Origin: Brachycybe producta
Lineage: Eukaryota; Arthropoda; Diplopoda; Playtdesmida; Andrognathidae
Assembly (NCBI GenBank): GCA_036925085.1
Contig: JAUPFP010000007.1
Location: 7,030,228 to 7,094,227 of the forward strand
Direction of reading: 5' to 3'
DNA length: 64,000 nucleotides
Made by a program: the position numbers and the translations under genes. A model generated the notes under the pieces. That model saw only the letters and a list, made by a program, of their open reading frames with translations. It made no database searches and was not told where the DNA came from. The first letter of the stretch is position 1; each line of letters begins with the position of its first letter. Shown here in pieces: positions 12,013-23,579 of the stretch.

Positions 12013-12585
12013 ACATAAAAATGTTTTTTTTTTTAATTCAATTTGAATTATGGTTTTCAATGATATATGTGTTTGGTATGAACACATCCAATATAAAAAA
12101 TATGGCGGTTACGGATAATAGACCACTAGAAAACACTTCCGGTAATCTGACCACATTGCACAGTAAACCACAAAAATATCTAAGTTTTATGACCAATTTT
12201 AGAATTTGAATATGATCGTATCAGGTATCAATCATAAAAAAATCAAAACTGTAAGAGGAAGGGTGCATTTCTACACAATACCGGAAGTCACTATTTGTCA
12301 CTAGGTTTATGGAAGGAAATGATGTCACTAGACAGTTTTTCTCTTTTTTAAAAAAAAAAACTACTATAAAAATGCAGCATTATTTAAATTTGAAATTTAG
12401 TCATTTTCAAAAGTGAAAACAATTTTTCTGTTATGTATCTTTTGTTATAAATAAAAACATGCAAACAAGAGCTGGTTACATTAATTTTTTTCAGTACCTA
12501 AAGTATCTAAAGTACAAAATACAACATACAACTTAAAACCTGTATCCCAAAATACAATCAATGATTACATTACTGAGTGGAAGTA

Positions 12586-12625
12586 GGCCGTACACACTGT
12601 ATTTTGTATTAGAAATACAAACTTT
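12586..12625. mobile_element. Solo arm related to the 20.8 kb foldback element
   Basis: GGCCGTACACACTGTATTTTG resembles the right-arm inverse of the 20848 element (GGCCCTACACACTTTTGAATAC). The other arm is not recognisable. Confidence 0.3.
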
Positions 12626-14394
12626 AGTCGCACTTTGTATTGAATATTTCAGAAGCATTGCAATATTTTACCCAGATCTTCATATACAGCCTATTATTTT
12701 AAGGTATAACCTATGAATATCCTTGAATAAATAACAATATCTTCAAAGTTTTCATTACTAAACAATGCTTTTTGTAGCTGGATAACTAACTCTAAAATAG
12801 GAAACTGTGTAGTTTACTGCAAAATTATAAGTAATTCTGTTGAGTATACTACCACCACCACCTACCTGAAAGTGTAACCTGAACCTGTAAACCTACACGT
12901 TGTATTATATAAGTGAACTTCCAAACCACTTCAGGGAACGTTCATCAGTGATGCTCACAATGTAAAAAAAAACATCTTTTGACCACTGTCCAGTCTCTCT
13001 CTCTCTCTTTCTCTACGTGCATTATATTTTCTCACTATTAATAGTGGCTATCTATTTTGATAGTTAAAACCATGAGTATGCTATGTGTTTTGTGAATTGA
13101 CAAAAAAACTCTTTACCCTGAAGATCCCTTGTATAAACACATTCATAAAGTAAAGTTTAGAGAGAAAGTTTTCTTCGGGTTTTGCGTCATGAAACAGCTT
13201 AAAAAGAAAGTTGCAATAACCATAAAAGATAAAGAAAAAAGTGGACATTGGTTTCTACTTTCACTTATACATGTAATATATATATCTAAAAACAAAAGAG
13301 AGAGAGAGAAAGAAATGCGATTTAAATTCAATTGACTAAAGAAGAATTTATTCCTTTTATATATACTTTAAAAGAAGTCTCAAGATGCATAAAAAGAAAC
13401 AAAAAATATTAGGTGTGTTTTTGTTGTACAAAAAAAAAAGACAAAAGGGAAATGGTGTTGACAGACTAAGTGTGAACATTGTTTGGGATCAAGAAACCAG
13501 GGCTATATATTTTCATGTATAATACTTGGTTCTTAGGACTTACCTTTTATATACAATTTCTATATGAGTGTGGTCTCTTTTTTATTCTAGTAACAATTTG
13601 TGTATATGATAGTACATTTATATACACAAGTATATCGTTATATATTGTAAAGAGAAAAAGAGAGGCTAAGTAAAATAATGGACACATAACAAAAACTACT
13701 ACTACAACAACATGATGGTCAAGTTTGTAGGTTTTTCCTTCTTTCCACTCCCACCTTCGAAAAAAACAAAACAAAACATGGCTATACACTCAATTTCACG
13801 ATTCAATGCCCGTTCTCTATCCCAAGACACTTATAAAGTCAGCGCTTTCAAGTGAGATAAAAATGAAAACGGTGGCAACATGGCCGAAGAATAAAAATAA
13901 AGGCCCTCCTTTGGTTCAACCTCCAACAAAGATTCAAACTTACAACAACAACAACCAACTAACTACATGTACATTTCTCACATACATAACTTTGTAGAAA
14001 GAACCATTGACTAAAGATAAGATCATATTATCTCAAAAAATATAAAGTTTAAGATGGTATTCAATAGTTAAAGTGGCTAAACAGATATTTATTTTCCTAA
14101 TGTCCTCTCAGATGGCACCACTGTAGTGGCTATGTTCTATAGATGTTTTTTTTGTAAAATTTGGACGCAAAAACCGTCAAACAAATGTTTTTTTTAGAAA
14201 CAAAATTACGAAAAAAATTCAAGTTCTTTTCAAAACTATAATGGTAGAAGATTATGTTAAAAGATTATCATGGTGATAACATTTTATATATAAAGTTCCG
14301 TTTAAAAATCGCCCCGTTTTAGGTATTTTTCATTAACATTTCATGAAAAATAATTTTCGTCTTTTTCAAACTGTCTTAAAAAATTTACTTTTAA

Positions 14395-14490
14395 AAATAT
14401 CATCATGAAAAAAAAAACTATTAGCATTATCGGAAACTATTCTAGTTTCTAAAAAAACTTTAACTAATTTACGTAATGTTACTCCTGAAA
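14395..14490. mobile_element. Right-arm fragment of the TTAGAAACTAGAAGGG family
   Basis: ATCATCATGAAAAAAAAAAC and CTATTCTAGTTTCTAAAAAA, then ACTCCTGAAAAACG, match the right half. Confidence 0.4.
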
Positions 14491-14649
14491 AACGTTCGCT
14501 TGAAAAATATAAATTCTCTCAAAACCGCAGGTTGATGGGAAGAGGACTCTTATAGAACTAAATTACCTCAGCAGTGGCGCCACTCAGAGGGGACAAGAGA
14601 CAAAAACAAAATGCGTGCATTAATATCTAGTAAGCCGACTTAATTTTTA

Positions 14650-14960
14650 GAGTATGTTTCTATAGTGTATTAGAAACTAGAAATTTTTTTTTGTAAATAT
14701 GCCAAAATTAATTTCATTATAAAATATACTGAAAAATAAACTTTTTATGGCAGATTTTCTATTTGTTTTGTTTTTTTACTTTTTAGAGACTAGAATTTGT
14801 ATGTGAATGTGTTGAAAAAGTAATGTATTTCTGAGATATCTTTAAAAATAAACCTTTTTTAGTGCATGCTTTTTTCGAAAATGATTTTTAGATTGGACTA
14901 AAAAAGGCTTATTTTTTATAGATATCACAAAAAATACTTTTTAACAAATTCATATACAAA
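14650..14960. mobile_element. Diverged relative of the TTAGAAACTAGAAGGG family
   Basis: TATTAGAAACTAGAAATTTT followed by TGAAAAATAAACTTTTTATG resembles the left arm. A later TTTAGAGACTAGAATTTG suggests a second partial copy. Confidence 0.4.
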
Positions 14961-14997
14961 TTTTAATGTCTAAAATACTTTAAACTTTGACACTATA

Positions 14998-15313
14998 CAT
15001 GCCGTCAACGTCACGGAACGTACAACCAACATCATGTCAACTTTACATTTGATTCCCATTATACGTCACGTCACTACCGGCAATATTTCGTGCTTTGCAC
15101 ATGATCGAAAGTTTTCTGCAACATTTGTTTTGTTTGTGGGGAAAGGTGTAAACCATCACGGACCATCATCACGTCAAATAAGTCTTCTTAATAATGTCCA
15201 CCGTCCCGTCATCGTCATGTTGACGTTCTGTGTTGTTGCCGATACCATATAAAATGCATTGCAAAATATTCTGACGCGACGTTGTCGGTACATTCCGTGA
15301 TGTTGACGTGACG
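14998..15313. mobile_element. Foldback element rich in GTCAACGTCACG words
   Basis: The left arm GTCAACGTCACGGAACGTAC and the inverse of the right arm GTCAACATCACGGAATGTAC match with two differences and extend to about 40 bases. Internal ACGTCA, CGTCACGTCAC and GTTGACGT words make it locally dense in ACGTCA/TGACGT half-CREs. Non-coding. Confidence 0.65.
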
Positions 15314-15829
15314 TATGATGTGACTCGACCTCAAGACGACAAACATTTGAATTTGGAAAAATACTTTGCAAGCAGTCAAGTAGGCCTATGGTAAAGAGAC
15401 GTAAGTCCAACTGCAGCATATGAAATGCATTGTCAAAACCCATTAACAATTGCAATGTGTTTGGGTGCAGCTGATATTAATGCATGGTCAGAAAATTAAG
15501 AGGCTCCGTAATAAAAATGCGTTGAAATTCTCTGCAAGAGTGTTCCGAAATTGTCTTACCAGCCTATAGGAACAAATGACCAGTAAATATGAATTGGTCC
15601 GTGCAAAAATCACTCTAATTTTCTTAAGAGTGGTCGTTAAGACGAAAATAAACATTTTTAAAGAAAATTTAAATAATAAAAAGTGCAAAAATAGGTAAAA
15701 TGATAAACGAAACGAAAGCAAACAAAGAAGAAGATGATGGGTGAGATCTATGATGATGAGGATGATGATTAGCGGTGACGATGAGAATTAAGGATGATAT
15801 GATGATGATGATCATCATGTTTTTCTTAC

Positions 15830-15883
15830 CGTGCATTGATGGTGAACAAGGGGATCCAGGCTCCATCTTAGCTATGGTATCAG
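15830..15883 (-). CDS. Internal coding exon with a sumoylation/phosphorylation-type motif
   Basis: The exon reads on the minus strand. Its acceptor CATTAAG follows a pyrimidine-rich run of about 35 bases, and its donor is ATGCACG|GTAAGA. It is exactly 54 nt, phase 1 in and phase 1 out. The only open frame gives (A)DTIAKMEPGSPCSPSMH plus one base; the other two frames hold early stops. K-M-E-P-G-S-P fits K-x-E-x-x-S-P, the phosphorylation-dependent sumoylation pattern described in factors such as HSF1, MEF2 and estrogen-related receptors. It is followed by a second Ser-Pro. The internal ATG has strong Kozak context (AAGATGG) and could start translation if the upstream exon is non-coding. I infer an N-terminal segment of a nuclear protein. 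The gene is not identified, and downstream exons are not in this window. Confidence 0.5.
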
Positions 15884-18237
15884 CTTAATGACAAAAATGA
15901 AAAGAAAAAACAAAAACAAGGAGCAATTAATTAGAAAAGAAAAAGAGAAAAGATCTTTTTGCTTTTAAGTTCACAAACATGAACAATAACAACAAGAACA
16001 CATACAAACACACACAAAAAACAACAACACAAGAGAATAAAAAAAGCATTTGATGATGATGATGATGATGATGGGGTGGTCGCGTTAAGAAGACGAAGAA
16101 AAAAAGGAAGCTATTTAAATATTTAAAATAAAACAAGTGAAAAATTCATGAATGCCAATTGGAAATGAGAAAAAATAAAGACAAGAGACAGTTTTGAGAG
16201 AAAGAGAAAAGAAAAGAAGTCCAGTTGTCTCTCTTGGTCTGTCTTCATAGTCCATGGATATCCAAAATCCACCTTCCAAACAACCCCCCAAAAAACACAT
16301 CCTATTCATTCAATTGATGATGAGGATCATCTATTAGCGTTTAATAGATAAATACTCAAACGAAGAAGAAAAAAACAGTTTAGTCTCCATCTAGAATTAA
16401 AAAACAATGAATGTAGTGGAGGGGGGCTACCAAGAACCAGAACCTCCCTCAGTCTTCCCCCAACTCAACCCAACCCTGTCCACAAATACAACCTTCCAAT
16501 TTAGATTCCACCCTGTCTTTATCTTTTTTAGAAAAGATGCCAATGGACTTTTTTATACAGACAAAAGCTACAAATGGAATTATTAATAAGCTATTATATC
16601 GACTACAAAAAAAAACTTTTGTTCACGTTTGATTAAAACGTGAACCCACCACCACTCTAGACGTTAAATGCATGTTTTATATGCACGTATACATACACAT
16701 GAGGAACCCCGGTAAACATCGGTTTTATAAATAACCAAATAAACGTTATATTTGGCACAAAAATTTCTGTTGAACGTTTATAGTTTACTTCAAGTTCGTA
16801 ATCATTACGTGGCCACTGTTATCAAACGCAGCTAAATTTATGAATGTTGACTTTCTCTTTCATTAAAAAAAATTACTCGAACAAAATAAGCGAACTGAAA
16901 TTTGAAGAAATTCACAGTTTGTTATAAACTGTAAGGTAATAATCATACATAATAAAATCCCACTGAATTTCAATTTTTAAGGCATTTTATTATTAGCAGA
17001 AATAGTCTGAATTTTTATTTCTATTTCTGTTTTCTGGTGGGTTTTCAGAGTGTGTGTGTGTGTGTGTGTCTGATTCTTCAATAATAGTTTATTAAAGTGC
17101 TAAAGTATGTTTTACTTTGAAATGTTTCAAAATAAACATTTTATTAAGATTGTCATGTCTATTTTTTCACTTCCAAATTTATTATCATCAAATCATAATC
17201 ATCATTATTCATCAACATCAAGATATAAATATGCGTTTTTCAATCAGTGACACTTGTTTAGAGGCTAAAATTCAATTACAACTCTAAAATTAATTGATTG
17301 CATGTTTGCAATCCACCAACCTTGTATTGTAATAATAGCCTCTAACAGTTGCGTTGATTAGAAAACATCAATTCTTTTTGGCTTTAATCAACATGATTTA
17401 AAACACCTTTAAATCAATTCAATTTCATATTTTTTGTTCCTGTTTTTTTTTCTTTTCTTCAAAAGTTGCTCCGAACTAGAACAGTATAAATTAATATACT
17501 AAAAGTATTTTTAGAAATTTCATCAAAAAGTCTTAAAACTAGGTCTTTAGCACTTAAATAAAAAAGTTTATTTTTAAACTTTTGGTTATAACCACACTTA
17601 TGCAAACTTCAATTAATTAAAACAAATCAACAACAACAACAACAACAATAAAAAATTGCTAAACAGGTTTGTTAAAAACAAATTTCAGCTCTAATTAAAG
17701 TAACAAACTCCATCTATCATATATTAAAAAAATCTTTCAGAATGATTTCGACTGTGAACTAAAAAGTGATAAAGGAAACAAACAATGATGAAGCCAATTT
17801 CCATGTTCAGTATTTTTTCTTGTTTCACAGTTTCAATAGATGTTTTCTTAACACTCTTTTTATCTTAATATAGAAAAACAACCATCCATCTTTTTCTCTA
17901 TTTTTTTGCAGTTAAGTTAACCACCCAACACCCTGAATCCCTGATACCTATTACCAATCCTTATAAGTTAACCCTTTCCCCTACAAATCATCATCATCAT
18001 CATCTTTGATGTACTTCTTTTTATACAAAGAAATACAAGTCTTAAACACAAACTACATAAATTGCATAGTTATGTCCAGCAAGCAACAAGAGAAATTGCT
18101 GTCTTCATTGTTGTCATAGCAACCAGGCAAAGTGATTATACTCATCACAGGACACTTTTCGTCCTTCTTACTTAGATGGGTCTTATTTTGAGTGAGTAAC
18201 TCAGAATATGCCAGTCATATTACATAGGCATCAACGC
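15884..18237. other. Inferred intron sequence beside the 15.8 kb exon
   Basis: The first 60 bases (15884-15945) are the polypyrimidine tract of the exon's acceptor on the minus strand. The rest is AT-rich with GAT and TG microsatellites. No further exon seen. Confidence 0.45.
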
Positions 18238-18462
18238 GTGTAAGATCCGCTTCACACGAGACACTTTGTGTCTTCACGTAATGTTTCTTTTCAGCTAACC
18301 ATTGATTACTACAGGGGTGTTCACACGAGACGGTTTTTGCTGCACAGTGGCGATGAGTGTTCGCGTTCAGCCACGAGTGGCGAACACTGTTTAACAATAG
18401 TGATCAAAATCATTGCAGTGGAATGCACTGATTGGTTCGTGTGAAAACGCCGCGTCTACTGC
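18238..18462. mobile_element. Foldback element with TTCACACGAG ends
   Basis: The left CGCTTCACACGAGACAC and the inverse of the right GCGTTTTCACACGAACC are related. Inside, GAGTGTTCGCG and GGCGAACACTG pair (18353-18391), and TTCACACGAGAC occurs twice in direct order (18250, 18319). It belongs with the 3.8 and 19.5 kb elements by wording. Confidence 0.5.
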
Positions 18463-18507
18463 TACGTGGTGACTAGAGGGATGCACCGAAAGTCAACTAA
18501 AGCTAAG

Positions 18508-18712
18508 GTCTCTTTACATGCGTAAAAATACTGTTGAAAACGAAAAGGTAATATAAAGGTAATATAACGAGATAAAGGTAATATAACGTAAAATACATTT
18601 TACGTTGCAATATTACACTTCCCATGACGTACAAGTGATACACCACTTGCACAAATAAAAACCTGAATCGAAAACGTAAAAAAAAACTCCATCTGTTGGC
18701 ATGACGAGACAA
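18508..18712. mobile_element. Possible foldback element with GTCTC ends
   Basis: GTCTCTTTACATGCG at the left and the inverse of CATGACGAGAC at the right are loosely similar. GAAAACGAAAAGG and CGAAAACGTAAA flank a core with three GGTAATATAA units. It also contains TAACGTAAAATACATTTTACGTT, a hairpin. The edges are uncertain. Confidence 0.35.
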
Positions 18713-18833
18713 TAAACGTGGTTAGCACATGCCAAATATTTAGAGGAGTATATTAGGGCGTACAGTATCCAAGTGACCCTTGCTGTCACCTTATTTCTGA
18801 CAATCCTTTTTATTGGTTGTTTTCTTAACCGAA

Positions 18834-18900
18834 CTGTAAACTGAAAACAAAAGTTGTAAAAATCTCAACTTTGTTTTCATCCAATTTTCAGTTGCAGTAA
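18834..18900. repeat. Imperfect hairpin
   Basis: ACTGTAAACTGAAAA and CAAAAGTTG on the left pair with CAACTTTGTTTT and TTTTCAGTTGCAGT on the right across a short loop. Likely a small foldback repeat. Confidence 0.4.
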
Positions 18901-19002
18901 ACAGGCAACAACAATTATTGGCAGCTCTGACTCTGCACCGTGCTCTGGTTCAAACTAATTTTGAATTAAATTTATTAAATAAAATTTAACACTAACATAA
19001 AT

Positions 19003-19017
19003 AGCGCCATCTAGTGT
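19003..19017 (-). promoter_or_regulatory. CTCF-like site (best match)
   Basis: The minus strand reads GACACTAGATGGCGCT, close to the full CTCF consensus (one mismatch in the leading CCAC). It lies in non-repeat sequence between foldback elements. Confidence 0.3.
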
Positions 19018-19171
19018 CACAATGATAACACACACACACAAATGACTAACATCGAAATATATTAAATAAATTGATAAACTAAACTGTAATTTGTTTTTGA
19101 CCTGCAATTGCTAGATTTCAGTCATTTTACAGTTTGGAATGGAAAATTAGAAGAAGAAAAAAACCGGAGCA

Positions 19172-19256
19172 TTGGAGCAGTCAAAAATACTACATGTATT
19201 ACTCCAGCACTGGGTAAACCCATCTGGCTCCATTGCTCCGAGCTCCAGCTCCAGTT
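19172..19256. repeat. Inverted repeat of GGAGCATTGGAGC
   Basis: CCGGAGCATTGGAGC on the left pairs with GCTCCATTGCTCCGAGC on the right around a 50-base loop. An adjacent region to about 19460 holds TTAGTCGACTAA and GACTAATTAGTC words, typical of another palindromic hAT-like repeat ending in TTTTAGTTGCATG. Confidence 0.5.
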
Positions 19257-19264
19257 ATTTTTTT

Positions 19265-19460
19265 GGTCAACTAAAATATAAAATTAGTCGACTAAGCTAA
19301 AAAGTAAATTATAGTTCTAAGTATGCCTTATATGTAACTTATTACTAGTTATTAGTATTAAAAGAACTGTTCCATTAGTGAATGAGGAGTTTTTTTTTGC
19401 ATTGACTAATTCGACTAATTAGTCATTTTAATTTACTAAAAATTTTAGTTGCATGCCTTT
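19265..19460. mobile_element. Probable non-autonomous element with TTAGTCGACTAA ends
   Basis: GGTCAACTAAAATATAAAATT, then AGTCGACTAA at the left, is mirrored by GACTAATTAGTC and AAAATTTTAGTTGCATG at the right. The arms are degenerate; there is no coding frame. Confidence 0.4.
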
Positions 19461-19483
19461 AGTGGTGATACACGAGACACTGA

Positions 19484-19511
19484 CACACGAGACACAAGAG
19501 TGTCTCGTGTG
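19484..19511. repeat. Perfect 12-bp-arm hairpin CACACGAGACAC
   Basis: CACACGAGACAC (19484-19495) and GTGTCTCGTGTG (19500-19511) are exact inverses around AAGA. The word matches the ends of the 18.2 kb foldback element, so this may be a collapsed copy reduced to its tips. Confidence 0.6.
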
Positions 19512-20204
19512 AAGCCAGTCTTAAAGTTACACTTGGTGCATAGAGTTGCCCCCCCCCCAAAAAAAAGACCAATAATATCATCTTTATATATTTTATAAAA
19601 AAAGATGAGTATGTTCAATCATGCATATAGCATCAAGACATGTATGGGTATCATAAGGAGGGATCTCTCTCTATGAAGAAGAAGAAAAAAGATGGTAAAA
19701 ATATTCTATGGAAGAGGATGATGATGATGGGGATTGAAAGAAAAAAAAAGAGAGAAGAGACATCATTGGTATTCACTGAATAGAAATGAAAATAAGTAAA
19801 AGTCAAAGGAAGAAGAAGAAGAGGTCTCTCCTCTCTTTCTCTCTTCTTGGCAAAAAGCCGAACGAACGAACGAAGATACGACCAAAATACCCTCCTTATA
19901 TTATCAGGCTATATTCATAGAATGGTCCCATTCTAAGATGTATTATACATATTAATGCCAAGGCGGCTTTTAAGATAAAAAAGTGACCAATACTAAGAGA
20001 GGATTTCTCTTTATGTATTATGCAAAAGAATGATAAAACCCAATATCACTCACTATATATCACAAGTTATTAGAATCATATCACTATAATAATGAATAAC
20101 TTTTTTTTCAAAAAAAAAAAAAGATATTGTAACTAGAGAGGACATTTTTCAGGCACAAATTTAAATTTGAAAGAACTTAAGCTTTTTCTTAAAAGTGTAA
20201 AACG

Positions 20205-20520
20205 TCTCTTCAAAATCAGGTGCAAAAAAACTAAGATGTGTTTTAGTAACTAGAAAGGTTTAACTCCATTACTTAAGCTGTATTTTCATGTTTTGATATC
20301 TTTCAAAATAAAACTTTTTATGTCAGTTTGAAAATGACGCGATTTTTTCTTCATAAAAAGTTTTATTTTGAAAGATATCAATCAACATGAAAAAAATGAA
20401 TGAGCTATCTTTTTTTAGTTTATAAAAAAACACTTTCGCGTTTCACTTAATTTTGCTCCCGAAAAAAAGAATAATCACGAGTTCGAATATGAACTGTACA
20501 TAAACCATCTTAAAGTAATT
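20205..20520. mobile_element. TTAGAAACTAGAAGGG family copy
   Basis: GTTTTAGTAACTAGAAAGG, CATGTTTTGATATCTTTCAA, AAGATATCAATCAACATG and the end ATAAACCATCTTAAAGTA are all recognisable. The right-arm TTCTAGTTT is corrupted to TTTTTAGTTT. Confidence 0.65.
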
Positions 20521-20847
20521 GAAAATAAATTCATCAATCATCTAGTTAAAAGTAAAATAATATCCAATAATTTTATTTTACTGATACCAATTTTTTTTCA
20601 TAAGTTTCTTAAAAACTTAAAAAAAAATTTTGTCTTGTTTCAAACAACCATAATTAAATAATAATTCAATGATATCATCATCCTCGTGAAATTACCAATA
20701 TTGAATTAATTCCATTTATAACACTTTTAAAGTATCAAATAAACTTTGATAACTTCATTTTAAAAGTTGGTTTTATACAATAGCTAATTAAGCTCATCTC
20801 TGTCTATTATGATATCAGAAAAAAAAAAAGACTTTCAGTGGTCATCT

Positions 20848-21213
20848 TAAGCCTAGTACACACTTGGATACAAAGTCGCGCAACAATACATGGAACTGTC
20901 GAGATACAGTTGCAAGACTTTGTATCTAGATTCTAGACCGTATCCATACATTATCACAAGCGTTTACACGTAATTTAAAAGTGAAAAAGTACTAGAAGTA
21001 CTGGCGTGGCGAGATCCTCATCTCGCAACACGTCCACATTTACAAAACATTGCGCAACATTGTATCATGTTCTCCATTTCGGATAGGATACAAAAGACTC
21101 GACGAGAATAACGAGTCTTTAGAAAGTTTACCAAATGTATCTCGACAGTTGCTAAACAAGGTCAGATACCAGAATCGCGCAACTTTGTATTCAAAAGTGT
21201 GTAGGGCCTACTA
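20848..21213. mobile_element. Foldback MITE-like element, about 365 bp
   Basis: The left end TAGTACACACTTGGATACAAAG and the inverse of the right end (CCCTACACACTTTTGAATACAAAGT) match, followed on both sides by YGCGCRA and then by CTGTCGAGATACA/TGTATCTCGACAG. The inverted arms therefore reach about 70 bases, interrupted by indels. It has no coding capacity. A related solo arm is at about 12586-12625. Confidence 0.7.
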
Positions 21214-21591
21214 AGATTTTAGAACTATACTTGTTATGAGCTCGCGAGCCACTAGTTGATTACAAGTATCAATGTTCTTCCGACAAAAAGTATTCATTTA
21301 TTTACTATTCAATCCATTATAAGAAATGAATATCTACGTTTTTTTTGTACATAATGAAAACTTTTGAATGTCTCTTCTTTAACTATAATATAAATTCGAA
21401 TTGAAAAAAGGGACAAAAAAACTCAGCAGCTCCAATGTCGACCATCGCTATTTGAATGGAATAAGAATGAAGAATTGAAGAGGATTCGTATTCACTGACT
21501 GATTGAAAAGTCCACTGGCCGTCGTTCTTATACAAAGTATATGCCTATTACTATACTATACAGTAGTATAGTCCTAATACTAGCCTCCCTC

Positions 21592-21612
21592 TCCCCCCCC
21601 CCCCCCCCCCCC
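21592..21612. repeat. Poly-C tract
   Basis: A run of about 20 C. It accounts for the proline run in a 135-codon open frame over 21541-21948 that is not a gene. Confidence 0.85.
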
Positions 21613-22003
21613 ATCATACAAGTTGTGACATTTTTTTTCACTCATTTTTTTTTTTCTTCTTCCATATTTGTTGTTGTTCTCGACAGAAGAAGAAGTAGAA
21701 ACTTGAAATGTGTTGACATTCACTTTTCCATTTTTTTATATATAATGTATATATACCTACAATGCATCAGATGGACATTAATTAATCTACCCGAATGTGG
21801 CAGTCAGTCACACACAAAACACATCCATAGTTCGGACACAATAGAAAATACAAAAAAAAAAAATGAGAACACAAGAGTGGAAAATAAGGGAAACCTAAAA
21901 GTATCAGCTGCTGGACATTACAATACAATGAATACATGTATATGTTGAGAATAATGAAACTGACATGCAGGGGGGCTATTTGAAAAGTTTCCCTTTAACT
22001 CCC

Positions 22004-22130
22004 CCTGTATTCAAAACATTTTTTTTAAAAAATAAAGTTAAACTTAAACCATGGCGCAAGACAAAGTCTATGGGTTTTTAAGTTTAGCTTTGTTTAAGTT
22101 TCACTTTGGCGTTTTAGATAGAATACGGTC
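22004..22130. mobile_element. Foldback element, GTATTC-AAAAC family, copy 1
   Basis: The left CTGTATTCAAAACATT and the right GCGTTTTAGATAGAATACGG are inverses. The inner arms AAGTTAAACTTAAACC and GGGTTTTTAAGTTTAGCTTT also pair. Related copies are at 46447 and 46568. Confidence 0.55.
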
Positions 22131-22946
22131 GTATTTTATAGAAAAACGCAACCTAAATTTAATGACTAAATAATTCAAATATTTTCTTTTGTTTTGCTTC
22201 TTTTTTTGTAATAATAATTCTAATGAATTCATAATTTTTTTCTTATTTTTGCACATTTCATATTTCATATTGATTGTATTCTTGAGAGAAGACAAAAAAA
22301 AGAATATCAGATGAAGAAAAACAAAAAAGAATCCATGTTTCAATATGTATATCTTTTATAATGGTATCAATAAACGTGTGTTCAGTCACGAAATACATTT
22401 ATGAAAAAATAAATAGCAACCACATTAAAGCTAAATTTCATCAATTTATGTCAATATTTTATGGGAATCTTTATTGAAATTCAAAAGTACATATATTTTT
22501 AGTACATATTTAGGTAAATAAAATTTGTCAATTTTGTTTTAACAAATTTAATGTTAATTATTTTTTTTAAAAAATAGTCACAATTTTTTTTTATCAACTC
22601 AATAATTGAAAAAAGACCATGAAAAAAGACTACGATAATTTTCAGAATTTTATTGTTATATGGCAATAATCTCGGCATACATTTCTAGTTGATAAAAAAA
22701 TAAGATTATTGCATATCATTTTTAACTGATAACTAAAAAAATTTACTAAGACAAAATTGACACATTTTTACACGAAAATGTTATAAAATTTATGTATTTT
22801 TTATTTCAATAAAAGATAGCAATGAAACTATTAACATAAATTGGTAAAAAAAATTGCTCATTATAGAGTACAAAGAAGTTTGTAATTACATTTTAGTTGC
22901 TATTTATTTTGTCATAGATGTATATATCCATCCATCAATGACAACG

Positions 22947-23579
22947 TATACCTACTTCGTCCTAAGAAGAAGCTTGTGACGTCATAAGGGATTGACGACA
23001 AATTTAGGATTATATCATTTTGCCTGATAAAAACGTGGTATAATAAAATAAAAATATGAATTCAACTTAAATGTGTTTAGGTGAATTATACGGAATCCTG
23101 TTAAGGACACATGAACCATATAAAAATTAACTTTATTATTAATATTTTAAATTGAAATACTAAATCAATATTTTGTCAATAGTTTATATATTATATTTAA
23201 GTATTAACTGAATATTTTGAGATTATTAACTGAATAAATTGAATTCGACATATTGTTTGTTTGTCCTTCACAGGGCTCTGTAGAACACATTTATTATTTA
23301 AATGTATTTAAACTATCAGGTGTGTACTAGGTATATAAGACATGTAGGCACACTACATCGAAATATTTTAATAACAAACATTTCAATGGAGCTTGCCGCA
23401 TCTGATCCGACGTGGCGTTTTCCGATCCGGCAGGGCTCCATTGAAATGCTTATTATCAAAATATTCCTATTCGTTCCGATCCGATGTAACGTGCTGCTAC
23501 AAGCTTAAATGACACACTCTTAAATTTTTATTCAACCCCTATGACGTCACAAGCTTCTTCTTACAATGAGGCAGGTATA
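22947..23579. mobile_element. 633-bp inverted-repeat element with a CRE in each terminal repeat
   Basis: Inverted ends of about 45 bases begin TATACCT and end AGGTATA. Both contain AAGAAGAAGCTTGTGACGTC in inverse orientation (left 22963-22982; right 23544-23563). The ends could include a duplicated TA target, as in Tc1/mariner-type elements. No transposase is present. A second foldback of about 170 bp lies inside (23340-23515), suggesting nested insertion. The two CRE octamers (22977 and 23542) come from these ends. Confidence 0.75.
23340..23515. mobile_element. Nested palindromic element
   Basis: Arms with CATTTCAATGGAGC (23378-23391) and GCTCCATTGAAATG (23436-23449) are exact inverses. They extend outward through GAAATATTTT/AAAATATTCC and CTACATCG/CGATGTAA. 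The centre has two copies of a CCGATCCG/GATCCGAC word. It sits wholly inside the 22947-23579 element. Confidence 0.6.

Larger units (their letters stand above)
9169..14394. other. Non-coding DNA
   Basis: AT-rich with repeated short TGACCA and TGTCCA words (9770-9830, 10110-10260, 10900-11130), poly-G at 11697 and a CRE at 12005. A GTAAGTCC donor on the minus strand at 13541 has no convincing exon behind it. Confidence 0.45.
21214..22946. other. Non-coding DNA
   Basis: It holds a poly-C run, one small foldback copy and AT-rich filler. The 135-codon frame at 21541-21948 is low-complexity at its start and has no splice or start context. Confidence 0.45.

Noticed and set aside
13510-13560. Minus-strand donor AAAAG|GTAAGTCC
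   Set aside because: The sequence before it is TA-rich with no convincing acceptor and no coding frame.
21541-21948. 135-codon plus-strand frame
   Set aside because: It starts in a poly-C run and a T-rich tract, and composition changes along it. It has no splice sites or recognised motif.
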